NCBI GenBank assembly: GCA_036655755.1 | Contig: JAVVPN010000001.1 | Location: 30,882-94,881 of the forward strand | Source of the DNA: JAUNSR01 sp036655755 | GTDB lineage: Bacteria > Bacteroidota > Bacteroidia > Bacteroidales > JAUNSR01 | DNA: 64,000 nt | Direction: 5' to 3' | Shown here: positions 25,875 to 34,663 of the stretch, piece by piece | Position numbering within the stretch: position 1 is the stretch's first letter | How the letters are laid out: the number at the start of each line of letters is the position of its first letter | Notes under the pieces: model-generated | Database searches by the model: none | What the model was told of the DNA's origin: nothing | What the model saw: only the letters and a program-made list of their open reading frames with translations | Made by a program: the position numbers and the translations under genes

Positions 25875-27557
25875 ATGACACAGCCAATCATTGAATGTGT
25901 GCCGAACTTTAGTGTCGGCCCCAATCCCGTGGTGTTAGGCGCCATCACGCAAGCAATTACTTCGGTAGAAGATGTAAAGTTACTCAATGTGGATTCGGGC
26001 GAAGCAACGAATCGGACAGTTGTAACTTTTGCCGGTCCGCCCGATGCGGTTTGCGAAGCGGCATTCCGGGCCGTGCGTACGGCGGGCGAATTGATTGATA
26101 TGCGACATCACAAAGGTGCCCATCCGCGAATGGGAGCCACTGATGTGTTGCCGCTTGTTCCCATCAGCGGAATTACCCTTGAGGAGACTGCCGACCTGGC
26201 GCTCCGTTTAGGACGTCGCATAGCTGACGAACTTGATATTCCGGTTTATGCCTACGAAGCCTCTGCGCTGCGCCCCGAACGTAAAAACCTGGCTGTTTGC
26301 CGTCAGGGAGAATATGAGGGCCTTGAAAAGCGATTTGCCAACCCCGACCTGCGTCCTGATTTCGGTCCTGCCGAATTTACAGAGCATGTAGCCCGACGTG
26401 GTGCTACTGCCGTAGGAGCGCGCGACTTTCTGATCGCGGTCAACTTTAACCTCAACACAACTTCTACCCGACGTGCCAATGCCATCGCCTTCGACGTACG
26501 CGAAAAAGGGCGTCCCAAACGAGAGGGAGGCTCGCTTACCGGTAAAATCTGCCGTGATGCGGAAGGCAATCCGATCATGGAGCCGGGTACGCTGCAAGGA
26601 ACAAAAGCTATCGGTTGGTTTATCGACGACTATGACATCGCCCAGGTATCGATGAATATCAATGACCTAAAGAAAACCCCGTTGCATATCGCATTCGAAG
26701 AGGTGTGTCAGAAGGCTGCCGCACGCGGTATCCGCGTAACCGGAACGGAGATTGTCGGATTGGTACCGCGTCAGGTGATGCTCGATGCAGGGTATTATTT
26801 TCTGCATAAGCAACAGCGGTCGCTGGGTATTCCCGAAAGAGAGGTGATACGCATTGCGGCGCGAAGCATGGGGCTGAGCGAGTTGGCTCCATGGAATCCG
26901 GATGAACGCATTATCGAATATGTATTGGCCGGAAATCCGGACGGAAAAAAACTGATTGATATGAGTCTGTTGGCTTTTGCTGAGGAAACCGCAAGTGAAT
27001 CGCCGGCTCCCGGGGGGGGATCGGTCTCGGCATACATGGGTGCCCTTGGTGTGGCGCTCGGGACAATGGTTGCCAACTTGTCGGCTCACAAGAAAGGCTG
27101 GGATGAGAAGTGGAGCTATTATTCGGAATATGCCATGAAAGGACAAACCATTCTCCACGATCTTCTGCGGCTGGTAGATGAAGATACGGCAGCATTCGAT
27201 AAAGTAATGGCTTGCTTCAAAATGCCGAAAGGTACTGAAGAAGAAAAGAAAAAACAGGCCGATGCGCTCGAGAAAGCAAACCTATATGCCTGCGATGTGC
27301 CGTTGCGTACCATGAAAGCGGTCGCACGGGCGATTCCGCTTTTACAGGCGATGAAAGAGAAAGGCAATCCCAATTCGGCATCCGACGTTCAGGTAGGTTT
27401 GCTGGCACTTCAGGCTGCTGCCGAAGGGGCTTATGAAAATGTGGCGATTAATGCCGCCGGCGTACGCCACCGCGAAAAAGCAGAAACGCTGCTCCATGAG
27501 GCGAATCGCCTGCGCTCGGAAATCAGCGATAAGATTACACGCATCAACAATAACTGA
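25875..27557 (+). CDS. ftcD: Bifunctional glutamate formimidoyltransferase / formiminotetrahydrofolate cyclodeaminase
   Basis: Transfers the formimino group of N-formimino-L-glutamate to tetrahydrofolate, then releases ammonia to give 5,10-methenyl-THF. The 560 residues comprise both domains in one chain, as in animal FTCD (about 540 aa). The transferase part (about 1-330) begins IIECVPNFSVG and includes HHKGAHPRMGATDVLP (about 76-91). The cyclodeaminase part (about 350-555) contains SPAPGGGSVSAYMGALG. It is the first gene of a hut run; hutU follows after 15 bases. Confidence 0.95.
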   Translation: MTQPIIECVPNFSVGPNPVVLGAITQAITSVEDVKLLNVDSGEATNRTVVTFAGPPDAVCEAAFRAVRTAGELIDMRHHKGAHPRMGATDVLPLVPISGITLEETADLALRLGRRIADELDIPVYAYEASALRPERKNLAVCRQGEYEGLEKRFANPDLRPDFGPAEFTEHVARRGATAVGARDFLIAVNFNLNTTSTRRANAIAFDVREKGRPKREGGSLTGKICRDAEGNPIMEPGTLQGTKAIGWFIDDYDIAQVSMNINDLKKTPLHIAFEEVCQKAAARGIRVTGTEIVGLVPRQVMLDAGYYFLHKQQRSLGIPEREVIRIAARSMGLSELAPWNPDERIIEYVLAGNPDGKKLIDMSLLAFAEETASESPAPGGGSVSAYMGALGVALGTMVANLSAHKKGWDEKWSYYSEYAMKGQTILHDLLRLVDEDTAAFDKVMACFKMPKGTEEEKKKQADALEKANLYACDVPLRTMKAVARAIPLLQAMKEKGNPNSASDVQVGLLALQAAAEGAYENVAINAAGVRHREKAETLLHEANRLRSEISDKITRINNN

Positions 27558-27572
27558 AAAACTTGACATACC

Positions 27573-29576
27573 ATGACGAAAGAAGCATTTCAGGAAGAGA
27601 TACGTGCCGGTATTCCGGCTGTATTGCCGCAACCGAAGCCTTACGACGCACGTATCAACCACGCACCCCTGCGTAAACAGATACTCTCTCCCGATGAAAA
27701 AAGACTGGCGCTGAAAAATGCTTTGCGTTATTTTGAACCGGAGCATCATGCCGTATTGGCTCATGAGTTTGCGGAAGAACTCGAACATTACGGGCGTATT
27801 TATATGTATCGTTTCCGTCCGGACGCAGCTCCTTATGCCCGGCCGATCAGTCATTATCCGGCACGGTCGCAACAGGCCGCTTCCATAATGATGATGTTGC
27901 AGAACAACCTCGATGAGGTGGTGGCACAGCATCCGCACGAACTGATCACTTACGGGGGCAATGGTGCCGTTTTTCAAAACTGGGCGCAATACCGGCTCAC
28001 GATGAAATATCTTTCGGAGATGACCGACAAACAAACGCTGGTGCTTTATTCGGGACATCCGATGGGATTGTTTCCGTCGCACCCCGAAGCTCCTCGCGTT
28101 GTGATTACAAACGGCCTGGTGATTCCGAATTATTCGGGAAAAGATAACTGGGAAAAATTTAATGCCCTTGGGGTATCGCAATACGGACAAATGACCGCAG
28201 GTTCGTTTATGTATATCGGCCCGCAGGGTATCGTACATGGCACTACCATCACCATCATGAATGCCTTACGCAAGCAACGCGGCAATACGGAGGGGACTCC
28301 CGCTTTGTTTGTTTCATCCGGACTGGGCGGTATGTCGGGCGCACAGCCGAAGGCTGCTTCCATATCGGGCGTGATCAGCGTGATTGCCGAAGTTAATCCG
28401 AAGGCGATTTGCCGAAGAAAAGAGCAGGGCTGGGTAGATGAAATGTATGATGACCTGGAACAGCTCTCGGAGCGCATCCGCGAAGCGATGGCTGCGCAGG
28501 AGATCGTTTCGATCGCTTATCTGGGCAATATCGTGGATTTATGGGAACATTTGGCGGAGGAGGGGATCCCGGTGGATATCGGCTCAGATCAGACTTCGCT
28601 ACATAATCCATGGGCGGGTGGTTATTATCCGGCCGGATTATCCTTTGATGAGGCGAACCGGATGATGGTGGATGATCCGGAGCAGTTCCGTGAAAAAGTA
28701 TATGAATCGCTGCGTCGTCAGGTAAAAGCGATTAACCGGCTCACCTCCCGCGGGACCTATTTCTTTGATTATGGCAATGCTTTTCTGCTGGAAGCTTCGC
28801 GTGCGGGAGCCGATATCATCGGAGAGGATGGTAAATTCCGCTATCAGTCGTATGTGCAGGATATTATGGGGCCGTTGTTTTTCGATTACGGCTTCGGACC
28901 GTTCCGTTGGGTGTGCACTTCGTGCGATCCGCAAGATCTGGCCGTAACGGATAAGATTGCTTCGCGGGTATTGAAGCGGATCCGCAAGAATGCGCCGCAA
29001 GAGATACAGATGCAATTGGATGACAATATTCACTGGATAGAAGCCGCATCCGAGAATAATCTGGTGGTCGGTTCGCAAGCGCGTATCCTGTATGCGGATG
29101 CCGAATCGCGTATCGCTATCGCCAAAGCATTTAATGAAGCGATTGCCAAGGGTGAGATTTCGGCACCGGTCGTGATTGGGCGCGATCATCACGACGTGTC
29201 GGGTACCGATTCGCCTTATCGTGAAACGTCGAATATTTATGACGGATCCGCTTTTACGGCGGATATGGCGGTGCAGAATGTGATTGGCGATTCGTTTCGC
29301 GGAGCAACCTGGGTATCGTTGCATAATGGCGGCGGCGTAGGTTGGGGCGAGGTGATAAACGGCGGCTTCGGAATGACGCTCGACGGAAGTGAAGAAACGC
29401 GCAACCGACTCAAAATGATGCTTCACTGGGATGTGAATAACGGCATAGCGCGCCGTAGCTGGGCGCGGAATGAGGGTGCGATACACGCGATCAGACGTGA
29501 AATGGAACGTACGCCCGATTTGCAGGTGACACTGCCCAATCTGGCAGACGAGGCGCTTATCAATTCTTTTTTTTAA
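27573..29576 (+). CDS. hutU: Urocanate hydratase
   Basis: Second step of histidine degradation: adds water to urocanate to give imidazolone propionate, using tightly bound NAD+. At 667 residues it is about 100 longer than the proteobacterial enzymes. The NAD-binding glycine-rich segment GLGGMSGAQPKA and the N-terminal ITYGGNGAVFQNWAQY are characteristic. A further family motif, SLHNGGGVGWGEVINGGFG, is near the C-terminus. It is co-transcribed with ftcD upstream and hutH 20 bases downstream. Confidence 0.96.
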   Translation: MTKEAFQEEIRAGIPAVLPQPKPYDARINHAPLRKQILSPDEKRLALKNALRYFEPEHHAVLAHEFAEELEHYGRIYMYRFRPDAAPYARPISHYPARSQQAASIMMMLQNNLDEVVAQHPHELITYGGNGAVFQNWAQYRLTMKYLSEMTDKQTLVLYSGHPMGLFPSHPEAPRVVITNGLVIPNYSGKDNWEKFNALGVSQYGQMTAGSFMYIGPQGIVHGTTITIMNALRKQRGNTEGTPALFVSSGLGGMSGAQPKAASISGVISVIAEVNPKAICRRKEQGWVDEMYDDLEQLSERIREAMAAQEIVSIAYLGNIVDLWEHLAEEGIPVDIGSDQTSLHNPWAGGYYPAGLSFDEANRMMVDDPEQFREKVYESLRRQVKAINRLTSRGTYFFDYGNAFLLEASRAGADIIGEDGKFRYQSYVQDIMGPLFFDYGFGPFRWVCTSCDPQDLAVTDKIASRVLKRIRKNAPQEIQMQLDDNIHWIEAASENNLVVGSQARILYADAESRIAIAKAFNEAIAKGEISAPVVIGRDHHDVSGTDSPYRETSNIYDGSAFTADMAVQNVIGDSFRGATWVSLHNGGGVGWGEVINGGFGMTLDGSEETRNRLKMMLHWDVNNGIARRSWARNEGAIHAIRREMERTPDLQVTLPNLADEALINSFF

Positions 29577-29596
29577 TTACTTAAATCGATTTTACC

Positions 29597-31087
29597 ATGG
29601 AACATATTATCACTTCTTCCGATCTTTCGATCGAAGAGATTCACCATATTATTTCAGAGCATCAGCATTTGCGTCTTTCAGAAGAGTCGGTAGGGCGGAT
29701 ACGCCGTTGCCGCGACTACCTGGATGAAAAAATGAAGACGCAGACCGAACCGATTTACGGAATCAATACGGGCTTCGGGTCCTTGTGCGATATTAAGATA
29801 AAGCCCGACGAGCTCTCTCAACTGCAAACCAATCTTATCGTATCGCATGCGTGCGGAGCAGGGAAAGAGGTGCCGCAAGAGATTGTGCGACTGATTCTTT
29901 TGTTGAAAATACGCTCGCTCGCCTACGGCTATTCGGGAGTGCAGTTGATAACGGTAGAACGGCTTATCGATTTCTATAATCACGATATTTTGCCGGTGGT
30001 ATTCGAACAAGGTTCGTTGGGAGCGTCGGGCGACCTTTCGCCGCTGGCACATCTGAGTCTTCCCTTGCTGGGAATAGGAGATGTGTATTATAAAGGCAAG
30101 CGGAAAGCTGCATCCGAAGTGCTTGCCAATTTCGGATGGACCCCTATTCAACTTCAGTCGAAAGAGGGATTGGGTTTGATTAACGGTACCCAGTTTATGG
30201 GAGCTTACGCTGTATGGGGCATTATTCATGCCCGCAATTTATTGAAATGGGCCAATATGACCGGAGCTTTGTCGCTCGATGTGTTTGATGGGCGGAAGGA
30301 ACCGTTTCATCCGCAGATACACCGGCTTCGTCCGCACAAAGGACAGATCGAAGTTGCAAAAGAGATTGTTACTCAACTTGAAAACAGCGAGCTGATGGGG
30401 CAACCCAAAAAGCATGTGCAGGATCCGTACTCTTTCAGATGTATTCCGCAGGTACATGGAGCATCTGCGATGACAATCGATTTCTGTGCGCAAATAGTTA
30501 CTACCGAAATCAACAGTGTAACCGATAATCCTACGATTATACCGGAGGAGGATCTGATCATATCGGCGGGTAATTTCCATGGCGAACCGCTTGCCATGGC
30601 GATGGACTATCTGGCCATAGCAGTGGCGGAGCTTGCCTCCATATCGGGGCAGCGTACCTATCAGCTGATTAAAGGGGTGCGGGGGCTTCCGAAGTTCCTG
30701 GTGGCCAATCCGGGATTGAACAGTGGGTTTATGATTCCGCAATATACCGTAGCGTCGATTATCAGTCAGAATAAACAACTGTGTACACCGGCTTCCGTCG
30801 ATTCGATCGAATCGTCACAAGGACAGGAAGATCATGTGAGTATGGGAGCGAATGCTGCCACGAAGATGTATCGTGTGGTTGAAAATACAGAACAGGTAAT
30901 CGCCGTCGAATTGTTTAATGCCGCCCAGGCGCTCGATTTCAGAAGGCCGCTGCAAACATCGCCAGCTTTGGAAGCGGTAGTGACCGAATTCCGGAAAGAG
31001 GTGCCGTTTATAGAAAATGATGAAGTAATGTATAATCACATGAACCATGCGGTTGCGTTTATACGGCGTACGATGAAACTTTCATGA
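29597..31087 (+). CDS. hutH: Histidine ammonia-lyase
   Basis: First step of the pathway: removes ammonia from L-histidine to make urocanate. The 496 residues match the family. The A143-S144-G145 triad in GSLGASGDLSPLAH cyclises to the MIO cofactor. YGINTGFG (54-61) carries the catalytic Tyr of the family. Other aromatic ammonia-lyases share the fold, but the hut neighbours make histidine the substrate. Confidence 0.96.
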   Translation: MEHIITSSDLSIEEIHHIISEHQHLRLSEESVGRIRRCRDYLDEKMKTQTEPIYGINTGFGSLCDIKIKPDELSQLQTNLIVSHACGAGKEVPQEIVRLILLLKIRSLAYGYSGVQLITVERLIDFYNHDILPVVFEQGSLGASGDLSPLAHLSLPLLGIGDVYYKGKRKAASEVLANFGWTPIQLQSKEGLGLINGTQFMGAYAVWGIIHARNLLKWANMTGALSLDVFDGRKEPFHPQIHRLRPHKGQIEVAKEIVTQLENSELMGQPKKHVQDPYSFRCIPQVHGASAMTIDFCAQIVTTEINSVTDNPTIIPEEDLIISAGNFHGEPLAMAMDYLAIAVAELASISGQRTYQLIKGVRGLPKFLVANPGLNSGFMIPQYTVASIISQNKQLCTPASVDSIESSQGQEDHVSMGANAATKMYRVVENTEQVIAVELFNAAQALDFRRPLQTSPALEAVVTEFRKEVPFIENDEVMYNHMNHAVAFIRRTMKLS

Positions 31088-31119
31088 GTAATTGAATGTT
31101 TTAATTAGAAAGACGCGAT

Positions 31120-32391
31120 ATGAATAAGGAGAATATGCTTGTCCGAAATATCGGATTGCTGGTGAATGTAGAGAAAGAAGAAAACCGTTTGCGTGTAAAT
31201 GGCCGTGCGATGCGGCAGTTGCCGGTAGTTGAGAACGCGGCGCTGATTGTTGAAGATGGGCTGATTAAATGGTACGGTTCAGAATTGGACCTGCCAAAAC
31301 CCCAGATTCCCTATGATTGTGAAATCAATGCCGGCGGCGGAATGGTGATCCCTTCCTTCTGCGATTCGCATACCCACGTATTATTTGCCGCGCCCCGCGA
31401 GCAGGAGCTATTTGACCGCTTAAACGGCTTGAGTTATGGCGAAATAAGCGCCAAAGGGGGCGGAATACTCAATTCGGCACGCAAGTTGGAAATGATGTCT
31501 GACGAAGAGTTGCTTCGCGACGCAACCAACCGATTGTTGCAAATGCTTCGTGCCGGGACAGGTACGGTAGAAATAAAATCGGGTTACGGTCTTATTCCTG
31601 CACAAGAGATACGGATGTTGCGTTTGATAAGGCGGTTGCAGCGGGAGTTGCCAATGACGATACGGGCTACTTTTTTGGGAGCGCATGCCATACCGGGCCC
31701 TTTCCGTAATAATCCGGACCTATATGTCGATCAGATTATTAAAGAGATGTTGCCACAAGTGGCTGAAGAGAAACTGGCTGATTTTGTGGATGTATTCTGC
31801 GAAGCGGGTTTCTTTACAGTGCCTCAGACCGAGCGGATACTCGATGCCGCGAATCAGTACGGGCTACGTCCGCGGATTCATGCCAATCAGTTTACCCATT
31901 CGGGAGCTATCGGATGTGCGATACGTCAGGGAGCCCTCTCTGTAGATCATCTGGAAGTCATGAACGATGAGGAGATTGCCGCTTTGGCGCTTTCGGATAC
32001 GATTCCTGTCTTACTGCCGGGATGTTCGTTCTTTATGAATGCGCCTTATCCTCCGGCACGCCGGTTGATCGATGCAGGCTTACCGGTAGCGTTGGCTTCC
32101 GATTATAATCCGGGAACCAATCCTTCGGGAAATATGAAATTTGTTTTGTCGCTGGCATGTCTGAAAATGCAAATGTCGGTGGGCGAAGCTATTCAGGCAG
32201 CCACTCTCAATGGTGCGGCTGCATTACAACTGAGCGCAACCCACGGCAGTATCGGAAAAGGTAAACGGGCCGATTTTTTCATTACCCGCCCGATGCCGTC
32301 GCTCGAATATATCCCGTATGCTTATACCGAACCGATGGTAGACGGTGTTGTATTGGGTGGCGAATTGATCGAAGATCATTGTTTCGGATAA
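31120..32391 (+). CDS. hutI: Imidazolonepropionase
   Basis: Third step: opens the ring of imidazolone propionate to N-formimino-L-glutamate, which ftcD then uses. The 423-residue amidohydrolase has the metal-binding pair H84 and H86 (in CDSHTHVLFA), a further His in IHANQFTHSGA and an Asp in ASDYNPGTNPSG. It is the last gene of the operon, followed 20 bases after its stop by a strong hairpin. No hutG or hutF is present, which fits the FTCD route. Confidence 0.96.
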   Translation: MNKENMLVRNIGLLVNVEKEENRLRVNGRAMRQLPVVENAALIVEDGLIKWYGSELDLPKPQIPYDCEINAGGGMVIPSFCDSHTHVLFAAPREQELFDRLNGLSYGEISAKGGGILNSARKLEMMSDEELLRDATNRLLQMLRAGTGTVEIKSGYGLIPAQEIRMLRLIRRLQRELPMTIRATFLGAHAIPGPFRNNPDLYVDQIIKEMLPQVAEEKLADFVDVFCEAGFFTVPQTERILDAANQYGLRPRIHANQFTHSGAIGCAIRQGALSVDHLEVMNDEEIAALALSDTIPVLLPGCSFFMNAPYPPARRLIDAGLPVALASDYNPGTNPSGNMKFVLSLACLKMQMSVGEAIQAATLNGAAALQLSATHGSIGKGKRADFFITRPMPSLEYIPYAYTEPMVDGVVLGGELIEDHCFG

Positions 32392-32411
32392 AATAGTTGT
32401 TATAAAGCAAA

Positions 32412-32450
32412 ACAGGGCGGATCATATTACGTGATCCGCCCTGTTTTTTG
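32412..32450. terminator. Bidirectional terminator between hutI and the GltD-like gene
   Basis: ACAGGGCGGATCA pairs with TGATCCGCCCTGT, followed by T6 on the plus strand and preceded by an A-rich stretch that acts as the T run on the minus strand. It lies between two convergent genes. Confidence 0.85.
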
Positions 32451-32469
32451 ATTTATCTATTCTTGAATA

Positions 32470-33699
32470 TTAAAGATTCTGACAATACTCATCAATGCTT
32501 ATGGCTACTTTCTTCGCGGTTGCAACAGCTTCAATCACTGTTTTCGCACCACTTACCACATCTCCGCAAGCAAATACGCCTTTTTTGGTTGTGTGGCCCA
32601 AATCGTCGGTAACCAGTAATCCGTAGCGCGTTTGCAGATCCGGACTGCTTGAAACGATATTTGCCTGTGGCGACTGGCTCACGGCAATAATCACATTGTC
32701 GCATGGGCAAAGCTCTTCCGATCCCGGAATAGTTTCGAGAGACGTAGTGCCATCTTCACGGACCACCTTCTGTGTAGAAACGAAAACAACACCTTCGTCC
32801 GTAATTCTCACAGGGCTCTTATAAAGGGTGAATTCGATACCGTCTTCTTTCGCTTCGTGGATTTCAGCCTTTGTAGCTGTCATATCCTCCATGCCACGAC
32901 GATAACAGATCTGCACATCTTCTGAGCCGTAATATTTAGCAGAGCGGGCGGCATCCATTGCCACATTTCCGGCTCCGATAACGATAACGCGTTTTCCTAA
33001 CCGATAAACACTCGGATTTTTCAGATAATCGATCGCATAGAACGAGTGCCCCAATGTTTCCCCCGGAATGTTAAGCATTTTCGGATTCCATACACCTGTT
33101 CCGATAAAAACGGCATCATAACCGTCGGACAACAGCTTGTCGAGCGTAATGACCGGTCCGATAAGCGTGTTGGGCTTAATGCGGATTCCCAAGTAATGAA
33201 GAATGCGCTCAAGATCCTGAACAAGTGTTCTCGGCAAGCGGAATTCCGGTATGCCATAGGTAAGAACGCCACCGATTTTATCGCGCGATTCAAACATGGT
33301 TACGCTATATCCTTTTTGGGCAAGCAACAGGGCGGCTGTTATACCGGCCGGTCCCGAACCGACGATAGCAACCTTGCGATGATTGTCGGGAGCTTTCGGG
33401 ATATCGCAATCTTTTAAATATTGTGCGGCAACAACACGCTCAATTTCGCAGAAATTAACCGGTTCGCCTTTGATTCCTTTAATACAGAACCCCTTGCATT
33501 GGTCTTCGTGAGGACATACGATTGCCGTAATGGCAGAAAGGGGATTATTATTAAACAGCATTTCGCCGGCTTCATGTATTTTATTTTCCTGAAATAGGGT
33601 GATCACTTCCGGGATCGGTGTATTGATTGGACAGTGGCTCTGGCATTTTGGCTTTTTGCACTTCAGACAGCGTGCAGCCTCTTTTGCTAAATATTCCAT
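32470..33699 (-). CDS. GltD-like NAD(P)H/FAD oxidoreductase with N-terminal iron-sulfur domain
   Basis: A 409-residue flavoprotein of the glutamate synthase small-subunit family. The N-terminal part carries C11, C14, C19 and C23 plus a second group in CPHEDQCKGFC, the pattern of the two 4Fe-4S clusters in this family. VAIVGSGPAGITAALLLAQK is the FAD-binding Rossmann motif, and VIVIGAGNVAMDAARSA is the NAD(P)H site. No large subunit (GltB), PreA or NfnA partner is adjacent, so its electron acceptor is open. It could be a free-standing electron-transfer subunit. It is convergent with the hut genes and has its own promoter box. Confidence 0.88.
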   Translation of the reverse strand: MEYLAKEAARCLKCKKPKCQSHCPINTPIPEVITLFQENKIHEAGEMLFNNNPLSAITAIVCPHEDQCKGFCIKGIKGEPVNFCEIERVVAAQYLKDCDIPKAPDNHRKVAIVGSGPAGITAALLLAQKGYSVTMFESRDKIGGVLTYGIPEFRLPRTLVQDLERILHYLGIRIKPNTLIGPVITLDKLLSDGYDAVFIGTGVWNPKMLNIPGETLGHSFYAIDYLKNPSVYRLGKRVIVIGAGNVAMDAARSAKYYGSEDVQICYRRGMEDMTATKAEIHEAKEDGIEFTLYKSPVRITDEGVVFVSTQKVVREDGTTSLETIPGSEELCPCDNVIIAVSQSPQANIVSSSPDLQTRYGLLVTDDLGHTTKKGVFACGDVVSGAKTVIEAVATAKKVAISIDEYCQNL

Positions 33700-33743
33700 A
33701 ATCTTGTATAGGTTCGATATAATATTTTCTGATAATTGGAGCG

Positions 33744-33751
33744 CAAAGGTA
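33744..33751 (-). promoter_or_regulatory. -7 box of the GltD-like gene
   Basis: Minus strand reads TACCTTTG, matching TAnnTTTG, 45 bases before the start codon. Confidence 0.55.
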
Positions 33752-33984
33752 CAAATAACTTTAATGTTGAAACATATCTCTGTTTCTTAATGTAGCCGAT
33801 TTAAGATATGGCGAAAGAAGTGATTGGAAGAGGTGGTTTGTATTGAGTTGGTAATAAGTGTTTTATTGGCATTTTTGTGTTTGGGAATATACAGGATTAA
33901 TAGAATTAACTTAAATGTAATCGTGTTAAATTTCAGAAGCAATTATATTTGGGAGTTTTAATAAAAATAGTAATTAATAAAAAG

Positions 33985-34581
33985 ATGCGTCTGTCAGATT
34001 GTAGTGAAAAAATTTTGGTAGAGGACCTGATTCAGGGAGATGAGCAGGCGTTTTGTGAGCTTTATGCCCGATATAAGCATCGGTTAATCTATTTTGCCAT
34101 GCGGTTCGTTAAGTCGCAACAATATGCAGAAGATATTTTTCAGGATGCATTTACAGTCGTGTGGCAAAGCCGGAGCTGCATTGACCCGAATCTTCCATTT
34201 GCTACTTATTTATATACGATAGTCCGTAACCGGGTGTTAAATCAATTACGAAATAATGAGCAGGCGGAGAAATTCAGAGCTGTCGTATTGGCAAATGCCA
34301 TCGACTCAACAGACTTAACCCGTGATCAGATATTATTTAATGATTTGAATCAACTTATCTCAAAGGCGAAAGAACAACTTTCTCCACGGCAACGACAAGT
34401 TTTCGAGCTTAGCCGGGATGAACAGCTTACGCATAAAGAAATTGCTCAACAATTAGATATATCGGTATATACCGTACAGGAGCATATCTCCGGATCGTTA
34501 AAGATAATACGATCATACATAGGTAAATATTCAGATATAAATGCAGATTTGCTATTGTTGTTGATTTGCTTGAATATATAA
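33985..34581 (+). CDS. ECF-type RNA polymerase sigma factor
   Basis: Extracytoplasmic-function sigma-70 factor, 198 residues from the ATG at 33985; a TTG-started extension of twelve residues is less likely. Region 2 (about 18-85) contains AEDIFQDAFTVVWQ, and region 4 (about 130-185) contains LSPRQRQVFELSR and HKEIAQQLDISVYTVQEHI. It is directly followed by a FecR anti-sigma gene and then susC/susD. In Bacteroidota this order usually means that glycan sensed through the STN domain of the TonB-dependent receptor frees the sigma factor to transcribe the locus. Confidence 0.93.
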   Translation: MRLSDCSEKILVEDLIQGDEQAFCELYARYKHRLIYFAMRFVKSQQYAEDIFQDAFTVVWQSRSCIDPNLPFATYLYTIVRNRVLNQLRNNEQAEKFRAVVLANAIDSTDLTRDQILFNDLNQLISKAKEQLSPRQRQVFELSRDEQLTHKEIAQQLDISVYTVQEHISGSLKIIRSYIGKYSDINADLLLLLICLNI

Positions 34582-34602
34582 TAAAAGTTAATGCAACCCC
34601 AG

Positions 34603-34642
34603 TTCACCCTTACATGTGTGTATAACATTATGTAAGGGTGAA
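34603..34642. repeat. Perfect 13-bp inverted repeat between sigma and anti-sigma genes
   Basis: TTCACCCTTACAT (34603-34615) and its exact complement (34630-34642) flank a 14-nt loop. It begins 21 bases after the sigma stop and ends 21 bases before the FecR start. There is no strong T run after it, so it may be an attenuator, an RNA-stability element or an operator rather than a plain terminator. Confidence 0.85.
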
Positions 34643-34663
34643 ATTATTTATACCCATTTGAAG

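Noticed and set aside
27342..28238. 298-codon minus-strand ORF across ftcD/hutU
   Set aside because: Antisense to two genes with complete family motifs.
33949..33984. TTG start extending the ECF sigma by twelve residues
   Set aside because: The ATG at 33985 gives the usual N-terminus for the family, and the added residues (Ile/Lys-rich) come from A/T-rich upstream DNA.
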